DNA of 52,726 nt from Streptomyces sp. ASQP_92 (GCF_025399895.1 NZ_JAODUA010000029.1:1-52726); one strand, 5' to 3'; counted from the first letter of the stretch, positions 23,407 through 31,961 are shown. The notes: generated by a model from the sequence alone, not told the origin. A program made the numbers and translations.

Positions 23407-25632
23407 ATGAGCACCACCGAGACCGAGCACGGCGAGCGCGAGGCGCAGCTCGTCGACCTCACCGCCTACCAGGACCCCGAGACCCTCCTCCGTCTCGGCG
23501 AGCTCTCCCGGACCGCCGCACAGCAGACCGAGAACGGCGTCGCCGACCTGTTCACCGGCACGGTGCGACTGGGCAAGGTCGAGGAGGCCCCGGCCGAGGC
23601 CGGCACCTTCGAGCAGCTCGACGAGGAGGAGCTCGACGAGGACGAGCGCGCATCCCTCGGCCTGCGCCCGATCATCCCCGAGACGTTCCTCGACGCGGGC
23701 GTGTGGCGGCAGCGTCGTGCGGTGTGGCTCAACTCGGCCGCCTTCCACGCCACCCGCAGCCCCGTCTACCTGTGGCGATTCATCAAGACGAGCGGGATCG
23801 GGGCCCGCGTCGGCGCCCGGGACGCGTGGTCGTACCTGTTCGCCACCGAGTACGGCGAGCTCGCCGACAAGGTCCGCCGGGCCAAGGCGGGGGCCGAGCA
23901 CATCGCCGACCTGCGGGCCGACCGGCGCAAGGAGGCCAAGGCGCGGCGCCGCGAGCCGGTCACGGTCTACGCCCTGACCGGCTGCACCTCCTACGCCGCG
24001 GCCGTCATCGCCCTGGGGGAGACCTGGGGCCTGGTCCTCACCGCCCCGGCCCTGATCCCGTTCTTCGGCCTCCTGTACGTCCTCGGACACCGCGAGCTCG
24101 CCCGCCGGGCGCCCGATGGATCGTTCGCGTTCCTCGACAGCACGGGGGGCGCCGACCACGACGGCCCTGTGACTGACGAGCGGATCACCAACGCCCTGCG
24201 CGAGATCAAGCTCCTGACGGCCGAGCAGGAGATCAAGCCCGTGGGCCTCGCCACCCGCGACGAGCTCGGTAACACGACGCTTGAGTTCAAGCTCCCGGCC
24301 AACGTCATTTGCAAGGCCCTCAAGAGCAAGGCCGAGCAGTTCGCCGGGGCCCTGGGCCTGTCGCTGGAACGCATCGACCTGTCGCAGGGCGAGACCCCGG
24401 CCGACGTCGTTCTCTGGGTGTCGGCGACGGTGCCGTTCTCTGGTGACGCGCCCGTGTCCCCGCTGGTCGACGCCGAACGCTGGTCCATCTGGGACGGCGT
24501 CCCCTTCGCCTCGAACCGCAAGGGCCTGCGGAAGACCCTCCAACTCCTTTGGTCCTCGATGCTGTTCGGCGGCGCCCAGGGCTACGGCAAGACCTCGGCA
24601 ATGCGGGTGCCGGCCGCCGCGGGCGCCCTCGACCCTCAGTGCCGGATGCTCCTCGCCGACTTCAAGGGCGGCGCGGACTGGGAGGAGCTCGAAAACATCG
24701 CGCACCGCGTGATCATCGGCGCCGACCCCGCGAGCGTCGACGAGTTCATTGAGCTCGTCGACGAGCTGATCGAGGAAATGGACACCCGCTTTGCCAAAAT
24801 CCGGCGGATGCCCAAGGCCGAGCGCCCCGACATGCGCCTGACGCCCGCCATGGCCCAGGCGCACGGAATGCCCGTCCTCATGTTCCTGATCGACGAGATT
24901 CAAGAGGCATTCGGCGTGGTCCTCGCTCGCAAGGACGGGTTGAAGGAATTCGCCGCCCTCGTCGAGAAGCTCGCCCGCCTCATCCGGCGCGGCCGGGCCT
25001 GCGGCCTCATCATCGTGGCCGCCGCACAGCGCCCGAGTGCGAAGTCGGTCCCGACCGACTTCCGCGACGTCATCCTCAAGCGGTACAGCGTGCACACCGT
25101 GGACGACACGTCGTCCGACATGATCCTCGGCGACGGACAGGCCAAGCGCGGGCACACCGCCGCCGGACTGGGCCGGATCGGCGTCGGCATCCTCGCCGAG
25201 GAGGCCGGTTCCGAGAAGCTCCAAGTCGACCTGATCACCCCGCAGGAGTTCGAGGTCATCTGTGCCCGCGGCCGGGCCCTGCGGATCGAGGCCGGCACCC
25301 TCACCGGCTACGCCGCGTCGGGCCTCCTGACGGTGTCCGGCATCCTCGCCCAGATGCGGGCCGCGTTCGAGGCGGCCGGGGTCGAGGAGCTCGGCAGCAC
25401 CGACATTGCCCGCCTCCTGCACCAGCAGGACCCGGCGGCCGACTGGGGCCAGCGCGACGGCGAGAGCGACAAGCAGTGGTCGAGCCGCGTCGGCGCCCGC
25501 CTCGGCCGCGAGATCGAGGAGGCCCTCGACGGGTCGGGCCGCAGCCTCGACCGCGTCAAGGTGCGCACCCTCGCGGGCACCGAGGGCCGCGGATTCCGCC
25601 GCACGGACCTGACGCTCGTGCTCGGTGCATAA
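23407..25632 (+). CDS. FtsK/TraB-type conjugative DNA translocase
   Basis: 741 aa, ATG with GAAGGAA upstream. The N-terminal ~230 residues are cytoplasmic with hydrophobic segments near 190-225. The FtsK/SpoIIIE motor follows, with Walker A FGGAQGYGKTSAMR (about 386-399), Walker B-like VLMFLIDEIQEAF (about 490-502) and AAAQRPSAKSV (about 537-547). The last ~100 residues resemble a small winged-helix recognition domain. TraB/TraSA proteins move double-stranded plasmid DNA between mycelia without a relaxase and bind short repeats in the clt locus; such a repeat field follows immediately at 25647-25825. Confidence 0.88.
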   Translation: MSTTETEHGEREAQLVDLTAYQDPETLLRLGELSRTAAQQTENGVADLFTGTVRLGKVEEAPAEAGTFEQLDEEELDEDERASLGLRPIIPETFLDAGVWRQRRAVWLNSAAFHATRSPVYLWRFIKTSGIGARVGARDAWSYLFATEYGELADKVRRAKAGAEHIADLRADRRKEAKARRREPVTVYALTGCTSYAAAVIALGETWGLVLTAPALIPFFGLLYVLGHRELARRAPDGSFAFLDSTGGADHDGPVTDERITNALREIKLLTAEQEIKPVGLATRDELGNTTLEFKLPANVICKALKSKAEQFAGALGLSLERIDLSQGETPADVVLWVSATVPFSGDAPVSPLVDAERWSIWDGVPFASNRKGLRKTLQLLWSSMLFGGAQGYGKTSAMRVPAAAGALDPQCRMLLADFKGGADWEELENIAHRVIIGADPASVDEFIELVDELIEEMDTRFAKIRRMPKAERPDMRLTPAMAQAHGMPVLMFLIDEIQEAFGVVLARKDGLKEFAALVEKLARLIRRGRACGLIIVAAAQRPSAKSVPTDFRDVILKRYSVHTVDDTSSDMILGDGQAKRGHTAAGLGRIGVGILAEEAGSEKLQVDLITPQEFEVICARGRALRIEAGTLTGYAASGLLTVSGILAQMRAAFEAAGVEELGSTDIARLLHQQDPAADWGQRDGESDKQWSSRVGARLGREIEEALDGSGRSLDRVKVRTLAGTEGRGFRRTDLTLVLGA

Positions 25633-25646
25633 CGGGACGAACCGAC

Positions 25647-25825
25647 GTGTCCGGGAAGGTGTCCCCGCCGCAAAACCGCAGGTGGGGACGTGTCCCGGAC
25701 GTGTCGGCCCCCCGGCCGGGGTGTCCCCAGCGGACACCCCGCCCAGGGGCCCGACACCCCCCTAGACACCGCCCAGACCTGCACAAACAGGGGCAAAGCC
25801 ACCCCCCAGGACACCGCCCCGACAC
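25647..25825. promoter_or_regulatory. Candidate cis-acting transfer locus (GTGTC/GACAC field)
   Basis: The 226-bp gap after the translocase holds ten copies of GTGTC or its complement. Five GTGTC lie at 25647, 25659, 25690, 25701 and 25721; five GACAC at 25733, 25753, 25765, 25810 and 25821. The two halves are inverted about a centre near 25729. Steps are mostly 11-12, 20 or 31 bp, close to whole helical turns. Position and short phased repeats fit a clt-type TraB binding site. No gene is supported here. Confidence 0.55.
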
Positions 25826-25858
25826 CCCGAAATCCCACGCACAAGGAGTCGAGACCCG

Positions 25859-26380
25859 ATGGACGTCACCGCCCGCACCGCCCCCGCCGAGCCGGTCCTC
25901 TACCGTCCCGAGCCCGTCGAGACGGCCGCACTGGCGACGACCCTTCCGTACCTGTCCCCGGTGCCCATCCCGGGCGCCGTCGAGGCCGTCACCCCCAACG
26001 GCGCCCGGGTGTGGCTCCTGGTCTCCCGGATCGAGCCCACCGGCCCGGCCGCCGCCCCCGAGGCCCTCCCGTCCGCGCCCGTCCCCGCCTGGGCCAAGAC
26101 GACGGCGCTCCTGGCCCTCTCCCTGTCCGGCTCCTCGGTCCTCGGCGCCTACGCCCTCGGCCTGTTCGCCGAGGGCCTCGCCGCCCTCGTCGCCTCGCTC
26201 GTCCTCCTGGCGAAGTTCGGGTTCGTCCTCGCCCTGGTCCTGGGCCTGGTCGTCGTCGTCGCCAAGCGCCGTGCCGGCGGGGGGAGCGTCACCGCCGAGG
26301 CCACCAGCACCGCCACCGCCCGGGGCCTGTTCGCCAAGGCCACCGCTACCGCCACCGCAACCGCCATCGCCAAGAAGTAA
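25859..26380 (+). CDS. Membrane protein (Spd-like)
   Basis: 173 aa, AAGGAG upstream. A soluble Pro-rich N-terminal half, then two membrane segments (about 78-105 and 110-138), and a Thr/Ala tail of ATATAT repeats ending in Lys-Lys. Lies directly downstream of the candidate clt. Confidence 0.65.
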   Translation: MDVTARTAPAEPVLYRPEPVETAALATTLPYLSPVPIPGAVEAVTPNGARVWLLVSRIEPTGPAAAPEALPSAPVPAWAKTTALLALSLSGSSVLGAYALGLFAEGLAALVASLVLLAKFGFVLALVLGLVVVVAKRRAGGGSVTAEATSTATARGLFAKATATATATAIAKK

Positions 26381-26392
26381 GGAGCCCCGCCC

Positions 26393-27037
26393 ATGACCAC
26401 GATCAAGGTCCGTGGACCCCTCAAGATCGGAACCGACACCCTGCGGTGCCCCGGCCGCGGTGAACGCGACACCCCGCGCGAGCTCACCCTCATGTCGAAC
26501 GGGAAGACCGTCACGGCGACGTGCGGCCAGAAGCACAAGGGCGAGGACGGCGGGCGCCGTGCGCAGTGCTTCTTTCCCGTCGAGCAGCTCACCGCGGCGA
26601 ATCTCGGCATCCTCGGCCAGGGCAAGCCCGGCCGCTTCCGCCTGACCCTCACGGACGGGACCAAGGTCGAGGGCATTCTCGCCGCCGTCGGTGGCGCCGC
26701 CGCCAACTCGACCGCCGCCCGTGCAGCAGCCGCCGCCGACGCCAAGAGCGGGAAGACCGCCCAGGCCGGGCCCGCCAAGCCTGCCGGTCGGGCCACGGGT
26801 GGCGCGATGACGGCCGCGTTCGGTGCCCTCGCCGCCGTGGCAGGCGCGGCCGGGCAGGCGGCGGGCGCGGCCGGGCAGATCGCCGCCGCCGGGGCCTCGG
26901 CCGTCGAGTCGGCATCGAGCCTCGGCCGCGAGGGGATCGGCGTCGCCCGCGACGGCATCCGCGAGGCGGGGGCCTACGGCGAGCGCCGGCACGAACGCAA
27001 GATGCGCGCCGCCGACGGCGACGGGGCCGAGGACTGA
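26393..27037 (+). CDS. Hypothetical protein with Cys/His N-terminus
   Basis: 214 aa, TAAGGAG upstream. The N-terminal domain (about 1-90) has CPGRGERD, CGQKH and AQCFF, a possible zinc site. An Ala/Gly-rich helical region (about 95-185) with hydrophobic AFGALAAVAGAAGQAAGAA runs could associate with membranes, and the tail is charged. Last gene before the terminator at 27054; likely the end of the Spd module. Confidence 0.65.
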   Translation: MTTIKVRGPLKIGTDTLRCPGRGERDTPRELTLMSNGKTVTATCGQKHKGEDGGRRAQCFFPVEQLTAANLGILGQGKPGRFRLTLTDGTKVEGILAAVGGAAANSTAARAAAAADAKSGKTAQAGPAKPAGRATGGAMTAAFGALAAVAGAAGQAAGAAGQIAAAGASAVESASSLGREGIGVARDGIREAGAYGERRHERKMRAADGDGAED

Positions 27038-27053
27038 CGGCAGGAATCGAGCG

Positions 27054-27086
27054 CCCTCGGGGGCCGGGTGAATCGGCCCCCGGGGG
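27054..27086 (+). terminator. Terminator of the transfer module
   Basis: CCCTCGGGGGCCG pairs with CGGCCCCCGGGGG around a GGTGAAT loop. The GTGAATC-type loop recurs in the hairpins at 28735-28767 and 33868-33900. Confidence 0.7.
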
Positions 27087-27146
27087 CGCCGCCATGTCCG
27101 GGACTTGCGCCGGGTCGAGGCCGCGCTCGAACACCGGACGACACTT

Positions 27147-27198
27147 TCAAGTCAACTCACAGTTGGACTTGTAGTCGTGATGCAAGTCGTGTCATGGT
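27147..27198 (+). promoter_or_regulatory. TTGTAG-class promoter/operator 5
   Basis: CAACT-CAC-AGTTG dyad, then -35 TTGTAG (27169-27174), 18-bp spacer, -10 CATGGT (27193-27198). Nearly identical over 60 bp to the site at 30518-30570. Confidence 0.7.
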
Positions 27199-27232
27199 TG
27201 ACCCGCCGCACCACACCGAAGGAGACAAACCC

Positions 27233-28714
27233 TTGAAGATCACCGACGCCCAGACCGAGGCCCTCCGCCTGATCCTCGACAACCCCCGCGGGGTCGTTGC
27301 GTGGCTGCGCGGCGAGACCGGTTTCCTCAAGATCCACGGCAACACCGAGAGGCGGCTCCACTCGCTCGGCCTGGTCGAGGCCGTCAAGGTCGGCACGAAC
27401 ACCCGCGTCGTGGGTACCGAGAGCGTCGAGTACGACGTCACCGTGTGGACCCTCACCCCGGCCGGGTACGAGGCCCTCGGCGTCGAGGCCCCGGCCGCCG
27501 AGGAGATCACGGCCGCCGAGGAGGAGGTCCTCCTCCCGCTCCCCGAGCGCTTCCGCGCCGCCTACGAGGCCGAGCTCGCCGAGACCCACGCCGACGCCGA
27601 CAGCGCCCCGTACCGGCAGGTCTGGCAGCACGTCACCAGCGGTCGCCCCCTCGCCCCGCGTTGGCTCCTGGGCCACCTCGCCGACGTCGCCGCGCTCCTG
27701 GCGGACCTCGTCGAGGAGTCCGAGGAGCACCCCAACACCCGCGCCACCCGCAGCCGCGGCGCCGCCGAGCTCCTCGACCTCCTCGCCCGCCACGGCGCCC
27801 GCCCCTGGCCCGCCATCGGCCACGGCCTGCGCCCGTGGGGCGACGAGGCCCCGCACTGCGAGGACTGCGCCGAGCAGACCGGCCCCCGCCCCCCGGCCGC
27901 CGTCGTCACCGCCGAGGCCGCCGTCGATAAGGAGCGCGCCGACCGACAGGCCGCCTACGAGCACCGCCGCGCCGCCGAGCTGCACAAGACCGAGGACGAA
28001 ATCGCCGCCGAGCACGGCGAGCACATGCGGCCCGGCGCCGCCGTCGAGTGGACCAACCCCCGCAACGGAGAGACGGCGTACGGGGTCGTTCAGTCGGTCT
28101 ACCGCCGCCCCAACGGCAAGGCCGCCGCGGACGTCGAGCTCCTCGGCCGCTCGGGCGGGTCCATCGACGCCGAGCAGCTCGGGCCGATCACCGGCCGGTG
28201 CGGCGCCGCTCTGCCCACCGACCCGACCCCCTGCGACGGCGCCCCGGCCGTGACCGTGCTGGACTCCTCCAACGCCGGGGCCGAGGGCTGCGAGCGCCAC
28301 GGCGCCCGCCTCCTCGCCATCCTCGACGGCGGCCGGGTGTACGCCCTGCCGACCGCCCCCGAGGGCGCCGCCTTGCGGGTCCACCGGTCCGCCGGGACCG
28401 GCCGCCCCGCCGTACGCGTGACCAGCCTGCGGGAGCTCGTCGCGACGGCCCCGGCCCCCGTCTTCCGCCCGTTCCCGCGCTTCACGCTCGAACCCGGCTG
28501 GGTCGACGTGGACGTTCCCGGCTGGGAGCTCAAGGGCGACAAGGAGTCCGGCGAGTACCTGAGCGACTGTCACGAGACCTTCCGGCCGGACGACTCGAAC
28601 GCGGATATCGAGGCCGCCATGGAGTGGGCCGAGCAGCTCATCGGCGCCCGGCAGGAGTGGGCCCACGTCCGCGAACGCGGCTTCGACCGGTGGGAGGCCG
28701 GCACCCGCGACTGA
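27233..28714 (+). CDS. Winged-helix N-terminal hypothetical protein
   Basis: 493 aa from TTG 27233, with GAAGGAG 8 nt upstream. The in-frame ATG at 27194 is part of the -10 box and cannot be the start. Residues 1-85 look like a winged HTH (ALRLILDNPRGVVAWL, NTERRLHSLGLVEAV, VWTLTPAGYEALG). The long remainder includes CEDC (about 208-211), a region resembling a small SH3-like fold (PGAAVEWTNPRNGETAYGV) and a Glu-rich end. Possibly a regulator responding to plasmid state. Function unknown. Confidence 0.75.
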   Translation: MKITDAQTEALRLILDNPRGVVAWLRGETGFLKIHGNTERRLHSLGLVEAVKVGTNTRVVGTESVEYDVTVWTLTPAGYEALGVEAPAAEEITAAEEEVLLPLPERFRAAYEAELAETHADADSAPYRQVWQHVTSGRPLAPRWLLGHLADVAALLADLVEESEEHPNTRATRSRGAAELLDLLARHGARPWPAIGHGLRPWGDEAPHCEDCAEQTGPRPPAAVVTAEAAVDKERADRQAAYEHRRAAELHKTEDEIAAEHGEHMRPGAAVEWTNPRNGETAYGVVQSVYRRPNGKAAADVELLGRSGGSIDAEQLGPITGRCGAALPTDPTPCDGAPAVTVLDSSNAGAEGCERHGARLLAILDGGRVYALPTAPEGAALRVHRSAGTGRPAVRVTSLRELVATAPAPVFRPFPRFTLEPGWVDVDVPGWELKGDKESGEYLSDCHETFRPDDSNADIEAAMEWAEQLIGARQEWAHVRERGFDRWEAGTRD

Positions 28715-28734
28715 CCCCACCGCACACCGCAGTA

Positions 28735-28767
28735 CCGGGCCCCGCTGGGTGAATCACCGGGGCCCGG
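28735..28767 (+). terminator. Terminator hairpin
   Basis: CCGGGCCCCG pairs with CCGGGGCCCGG around a GGTGAATCA loop. Confidence 0.7.
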
Positions 28768-28794
28768 CCCGACCCCCAGAAAGGAACCACCACA

Positions 28795-29193
28795 GTGAAG
28801 ACCGAGACCCGAAACAACGTGGTCCACACGATCCCGCTCGGGACCGCCCGCCTCCGCCTCCTGACCCTCGGCCTCGTCCGCACGGCCGTCCCGGCGCTCG
28901 CCGCCGTCGCCGCCGCGTGGGCCGTCGAGCCCCAGCTCAACGCCGACGGGTTCGCCCGCCTCGCGTATCTCGCGCTCGTCGCCGTCCTCGCCCTGTCGGC
29001 CGTCGACAACGTCCTCGTCAACGCCACCGAGCGCGCCTACCGACGGGCGTACGGCCGCGTCCACGGCCCGCGCTCCTGGTCCTGCGAGGACTGCGGACGC
29101 CAGATCACGGCCCGGGAGTGGACGCCGTTCGACGCCGCCGCGTTCGAGACCCACCTCGCCGACCCGCGCGCCCACGACTGCACCCACAGCTGA
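28795..29193 (+). CDS. Two-pass membrane protein with C-terminal zinc-finger-like motif
   Basis: 132 aa, GTG with AAAGGAACC upstream. Two hydrophobic segments lie at about 27-45 and 58-78. The cytoplasmic end has CEDCGRQ, then a His and a final DCTHS, a plausible zinc site. No known family. It is followed by a possible three-gene transcript (29265, 29766). Confidence 0.65.
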   Translation: MKTETRNNVVHTIPLGTARLRLLTLGLVRTAVPALAAVAAAWAVEPQLNADGFARLAYLALVAVLALSAVDNVLVNATERAYRRAYGRVHGPRSWSCEDCGRQITAREWTPFDAAAFETHLADPRAHDCTHS

Positions 29194-29264
29194 CCCGCCG
29201 GCACTTCCCGGGGGCCTCGCCCGAGGCCCCCGGCACCGCCCAACCCCGAGAGGAACCAACCGAC

Positions 29265-29693
29265 ATGACCGTCAACCGTGGTGCCGCCTTCCCCGCCGTG
29301 TACGCCCTCCTGCGCGTCGCCGCCGACGTCGCCGACCACTGGGTACAGAGCGACCACCAGGCGCAGCACAAGGCCAAGCCGGGCGCCGAGGGACACAAGG
29401 CCCTCGCGGGACACGTCGCCTCGTACACCGCCACGCAGGCCGCCGCGCTCCTCGTCGGGAACCGCGTCCTCGGCCTCGGCCTGCGCCCCCGCAGCATGGC
29501 CGCCGCCCTCGCCCTGTCCGGCGCGACGCACTACCTGATTGATCGCCGTTGGCCGGTCCGCAAGGCGGCCGAGGCCACCGGTAAGGGCGCGTTCTACGAG
29601 CTCGGCGGCCCGCTCGGCGGCGCGTACCTGCTGGACCAGGCAACACACCACCTCGTCGAGGGCTTCGCCGCGTACGTCGCCGTCCGTGACTGA
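29265..29693 (+). CDS. DUF3307-like membrane-associated protein
   Basis: 142 aa, GAGAGGAACC upstream. The order of motifs, ADHWVQSDHQAQHKA, GHVASYTATQAAAL, SGATHYLIDRRWP, GPLGGAYLLDQATHH, matches small DUF3307-type proteins, with several conserved His and Asp residues that could bind metal near the membrane. Function unknown in this family. Confidence 0.7.
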   Translation: MTVNRGAAFPAVYALLRVAADVADHWVQSDHQAQHKAKPGAEGHKALAGHVASYTATQAAALLVGNRVLGLGLRPRSMAAALALSGATHYLIDRRWPVRKAAEATGKGAFYELGGPLGGAYLLDQATHHLVEGFAAYVAVRD

Positions 29694-29765
29694 CCCGACC
29701 CCGCCCGCCCCGTTCACCGCCGGGTGGCGCCGCCGCCCGGCGGGTTCGGACCGAACAGGAGAAAC

Positions 29766-30512
29766 ATGGAAGCCACCCCGTACGCCCCGGTTGACCACCC
29801 CGGCGTGACCGTGCCCGAGGACCGGCGCCACTGGTCGGTGATCTGGCCCGAGTACGCGCCGGTCGAGATCACGCCGCCCGAGCTGCGCCCCCTGGCACTG
29901 GCCCAGCACGTACCCGGCTGGGCCGAGGGACACGCCACGCCGGAACAGGTACGCGACTGGGACCAGCGGCAGGCCGCCGCCCTGGTTCCCTTCGACCTCG
30001 ACGAGCGCGGGTGGCCGCTGCACCCGCACGGGCGCACGGGGCGCACCGGGCGCAACCTCGGGAAGTGGGGCGAGAACCAGGCCGCCGACCCCATCGTGAT
30101 TGCCGGAACCGGTGAACACCGGTCGGTACTGCTGATCACCCGTGACGACATCGGAGTGGAGGCCATCCCGGGCGGCATGGTCGACCCGGGCGAGACGGCC
30201 CCGGATGCCCTCGTGCGCGAGCTGCGCGAGGAATCCGGTATCGACCTGGCGGACCACCGGCCCGTCATCCTCGGCCGTCAGGTCGTCGCCGACTGGCGCA
30301 ACACCGATCGCGCCTGGGTTGCATCTACCAGCGCGCTCTACCGGCTGCCCGAACAGGTCACCGCCACCGCCGGGGACGACGCCGCGGACGCGGGATGGTT
30401 CCCGTTCGGCTCCCTTGACCAGCTCGAATCGGCGGTCACTGCATCCGGTCGAACCCTCTACGCCGCGCACCGCCCGTTGTTGCTGCGCGCCCTCGAATAC
30501 CTCGACCACTGA
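29766..30512 (+). CDS. Nudix hydrolase, NUDT9-like ADP-ribose pyrophosphatase
   Basis: 248 aa. An intact Nudix box, G-x5-E-x7-RELREESGI (GGMVDPGETAPDALV then RELREESG), spans about residues 136-158. Upstream, PLHPHGRTGRTGRNLGKWG and NQAADPIV match the NUDT9/TRPM2 type more than generic Nudix enzymes. Expected reaction: ADP-ribose to AMP and ribose-5-phosphate. A single enzyme gene on a transfer plasmid may clear NAD+-derived signals, but that link is conjecture. Follows 29265 with a 72-bp gap. Confidence 0.85.
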   Translation: MEATPYAPVDHPGVTVPEDRRHWSVIWPEYAPVEITPPELRPLALAQHVPGWAEGHATPEQVRDWDQRQAAALVPFDLDERGWPLHPHGRTGRTGRNLGKWGENQAADPIVIAGTGEHRSVLLITRDDIGVEAIPGGMVDPGETAPDALVRELREESGIDLADHRPVILGRQVVADWRNTDRAWVASTSALYRLPEQVTATAGDDAADAGWFPFGSLDQLESAVTASGRTLYAAHRPLLLRALEYLDH

Positions 30513-30517
30513 CATTT

Positions 30518-30570
30518 TCAAGTCAACTCACAGTTGTACTTGTAGTTGTAGTGCAACTCGTGCCATGGTT
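30518..30570 (+). promoter_or_regulatory. TTGTAG-class promoter/operator 6
   Basis: CAACT-CAC-AGTTG dyad, -35 TTGTAG (30541-30546), 18-bp spacer, -10 CATGGT (30565-30570); AGTTG-TAGTG-CAACT spans the spacer. The ATG inside CATGGT is not a start. Confidence 0.7.
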
Positions 30571-30612
30571 GACCCACCGCACCACACCGCACCGAAGGAA
30601 GGGCCACCCCAC

Positions 30613-31425
30613 ATGAACCAGATCGCCACCCGCGACGGCTTCCCGCAGCGCACGTTCACCGCCGAGGACGACTACACCGGCCCGGTGCTCGCCGACGTGA
30701 CGTGCCCCACCGGCACCGTGTACGCCACCGTCGACCCGGCCGCCACCGTCGCCACCGTCCGGGTGCTCACTCACGACGCGCCCGACAGTGCCGCCGCCAA
30801 GGCGGTGCGCAACACCCGGATCTCGCAGAGCGCCGAACGCCTGGTCGTGGTCGTGCCCGACGTCCCGGCCGCCGCGCAGCAGTTCGGCGGCATGAACTTC
30901 GTCGGGGGCGTGACCGTGATCAACGGCGTGCGCTACAACGGCAACGTCAGTGTGGTGAACGGGCGCGTCATCGGCGGCACGGCGCAGCACGTCTCTACCG
31001 GCGTCGAGGTTCACATCACCCTGCCCGCCGGGTCCGGCATCCGCTCACGCTCCGAGAACGGCAGTCTCCGGGCGTCCGGTGTCGTCGCCGCCATCGAGGC
31101 CGAGGCCACGAACGGCAGCATCACCGCCGAGTGCGTCGGCCGCATCAAGGCCGAGGCGGGCAACGGCTCGGTCAAGGTCGGCCGTGTCACGGAGTGGATC
31201 GACGCCGAGGCGAGCAACGGCTCGGTCAAGGTCGAGGAGTACGCGGGTTCCGCCTGCCGCGTCCGCGCGGGCAACGGCTCGGTGAACTTCACCGTCGCCC
31301 CCGCCGCGTCCGGCCGGATCGACGTCAAGGCGGGCAACGGCTCGGTGAAGCTCTACGGCGTGCGCGGCCGTACCGACCTCGACGTCAACGCCTCGGCCGG
31401 AAACGGCACCGTCAAGAAGTTCTGA
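30613..31425 (+). CDS. DUF4097-like repeat protein
   Basis: 270 aa, GAAGGAAGG upstream. From about residue 140 the sequence forms a ladder of short repeats, each carrying [AT]NGS or GNGSVK (ENGSL, TNGSI, GNGSVK, SNGSVK, GNGSVN, GNGSVK, GNGTVK), roughly every 18-20 residues. This is the DUF4097/DUF2807-type right-handed beta-solenoid. No signal peptide or membrane anchor is visible, so it is probably cytoplasmic. Confidence 0.8.
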   Translation: MNQIATRDGFPQRTFTAEDDYTGPVLADVTCPTGTVYATVDPAATVATVRVLTHDAPDSAAAKAVRNTRISQSAERLVVVVPDVPAAAQQFGGMNFVGGVTVINGVRYNGNVSVVNGRVIGGTAQHVSTGVEVHITLPAGSGIRSRSENGSLRASGVVAAIEAEATNGSITAECVGRIKAEAGNGSVKVGRVTEWIDAEASNGSVKVEEYAGSACRVRAGNGSVNFTVAPAASGRIDVKAGNGSVKLYGVRGRTDLDVNASAGNGTVKKF

Positions 31426-31443
31426 CCAGGCAGCGCCACACCC

Positions 31444-31472
31444 CGGCCGGGGCGGACCCTCCGCCCCGGCCG
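31444..31472 (+). terminator. Hairpin between co-oriented genes
   Basis: Perfect 13-bp stem (CGGCCGGGGCGGA arm) with CCC loop. Confidence 0.7.
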
Positions 31473-31499
31473 CTCGCATCCCAGGGAGGAACATCCACC

Positions 31500-31913
31500 A
31501 TGACCGCCACCACCACCGAGGCCCAGCACGCCGAACCGGCCGAGATCGAGCTCGTCAGCTTCGGCTACCTGCACGGCGACGCCCCCGAGGCTGACCTCGT
31601 CATCGACATGCGGCGCCACTTCCGTGATCCCCACGTCAGCCCCGAACTGCGCGAGCTCACCGCCGAGCACGAGCTCGTCACGCGCGCCGTGTTCGGCACC
31701 GCGGGTGTTCCCGAGCTCGCCCTCGCCGTCCTCGCCGCCGTCGCCGCCTTCCGCTCCGGACCCTCGGCCGGAACGGTCCGCGTCGCCGTCGGGTGCGCGG
31801 GTGGCCGGCACCGCTCGGCCGCCATGGTCAATCACCTGGCCGTGCGGTACGGCAACGAGCTGCGCGTCCGCGTCGAGCACCGGGACATTCACCGGCCGGT
31901 CGTCGCCCGATAG
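31500..31913 (+). CDS. RapZ C-terminal-like protein
   Basis: 137 aa, AGGGAGGAAC upstream. LVSFGYLHGDAPEADLVIDMR and VAVGCAGGRHRSAAMVNHLA reproduce the two signature segments of the RapZ C-terminal domain (family form: SFG, D..DVR, IGCTGG.HRSV), which binds small RNA or amino-sugar ligands in Enterobacteria. The N-terminal P-loop kinase domain is absent. A stand-alone copy on a plasmid could bind nucleotide, sugar or RNA. Confidence 0.75.
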   Translation: MTATTTEAQHAEPAEIELVSFGYLHGDAPEADLVIDMRRHFRDPHVSPELRELTAEHELVTRAVFGTAGVPELALAVLAAVAAFRSGPSAGTVRVAVGCAGGRHRSAAMVNHLAVRYGNELRVRVEHRDIHRPVVAR

Positions 31914-31961
31914 ACCGGCCGCCCTCACCCGCCAACCCGCCTCACCCAAGGAGTGCCCCGC

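Noticed and set aside
22255..25737. 1160-codon minus-strand ORF opposite the translocase gene
   Set aside because: Antisense shadow of high-GC coding; the + strand carries a recognisable FtsK motor with Walker motifs.
27194..27235. ATG at 27194 (and the equivalent at 30566) as gene starts
   Set aside because: Both lie inside the CATGGT -10 hexamer of the shared promoter, so transcripts start after them; good ribosome sites precede 27233 and 30613.
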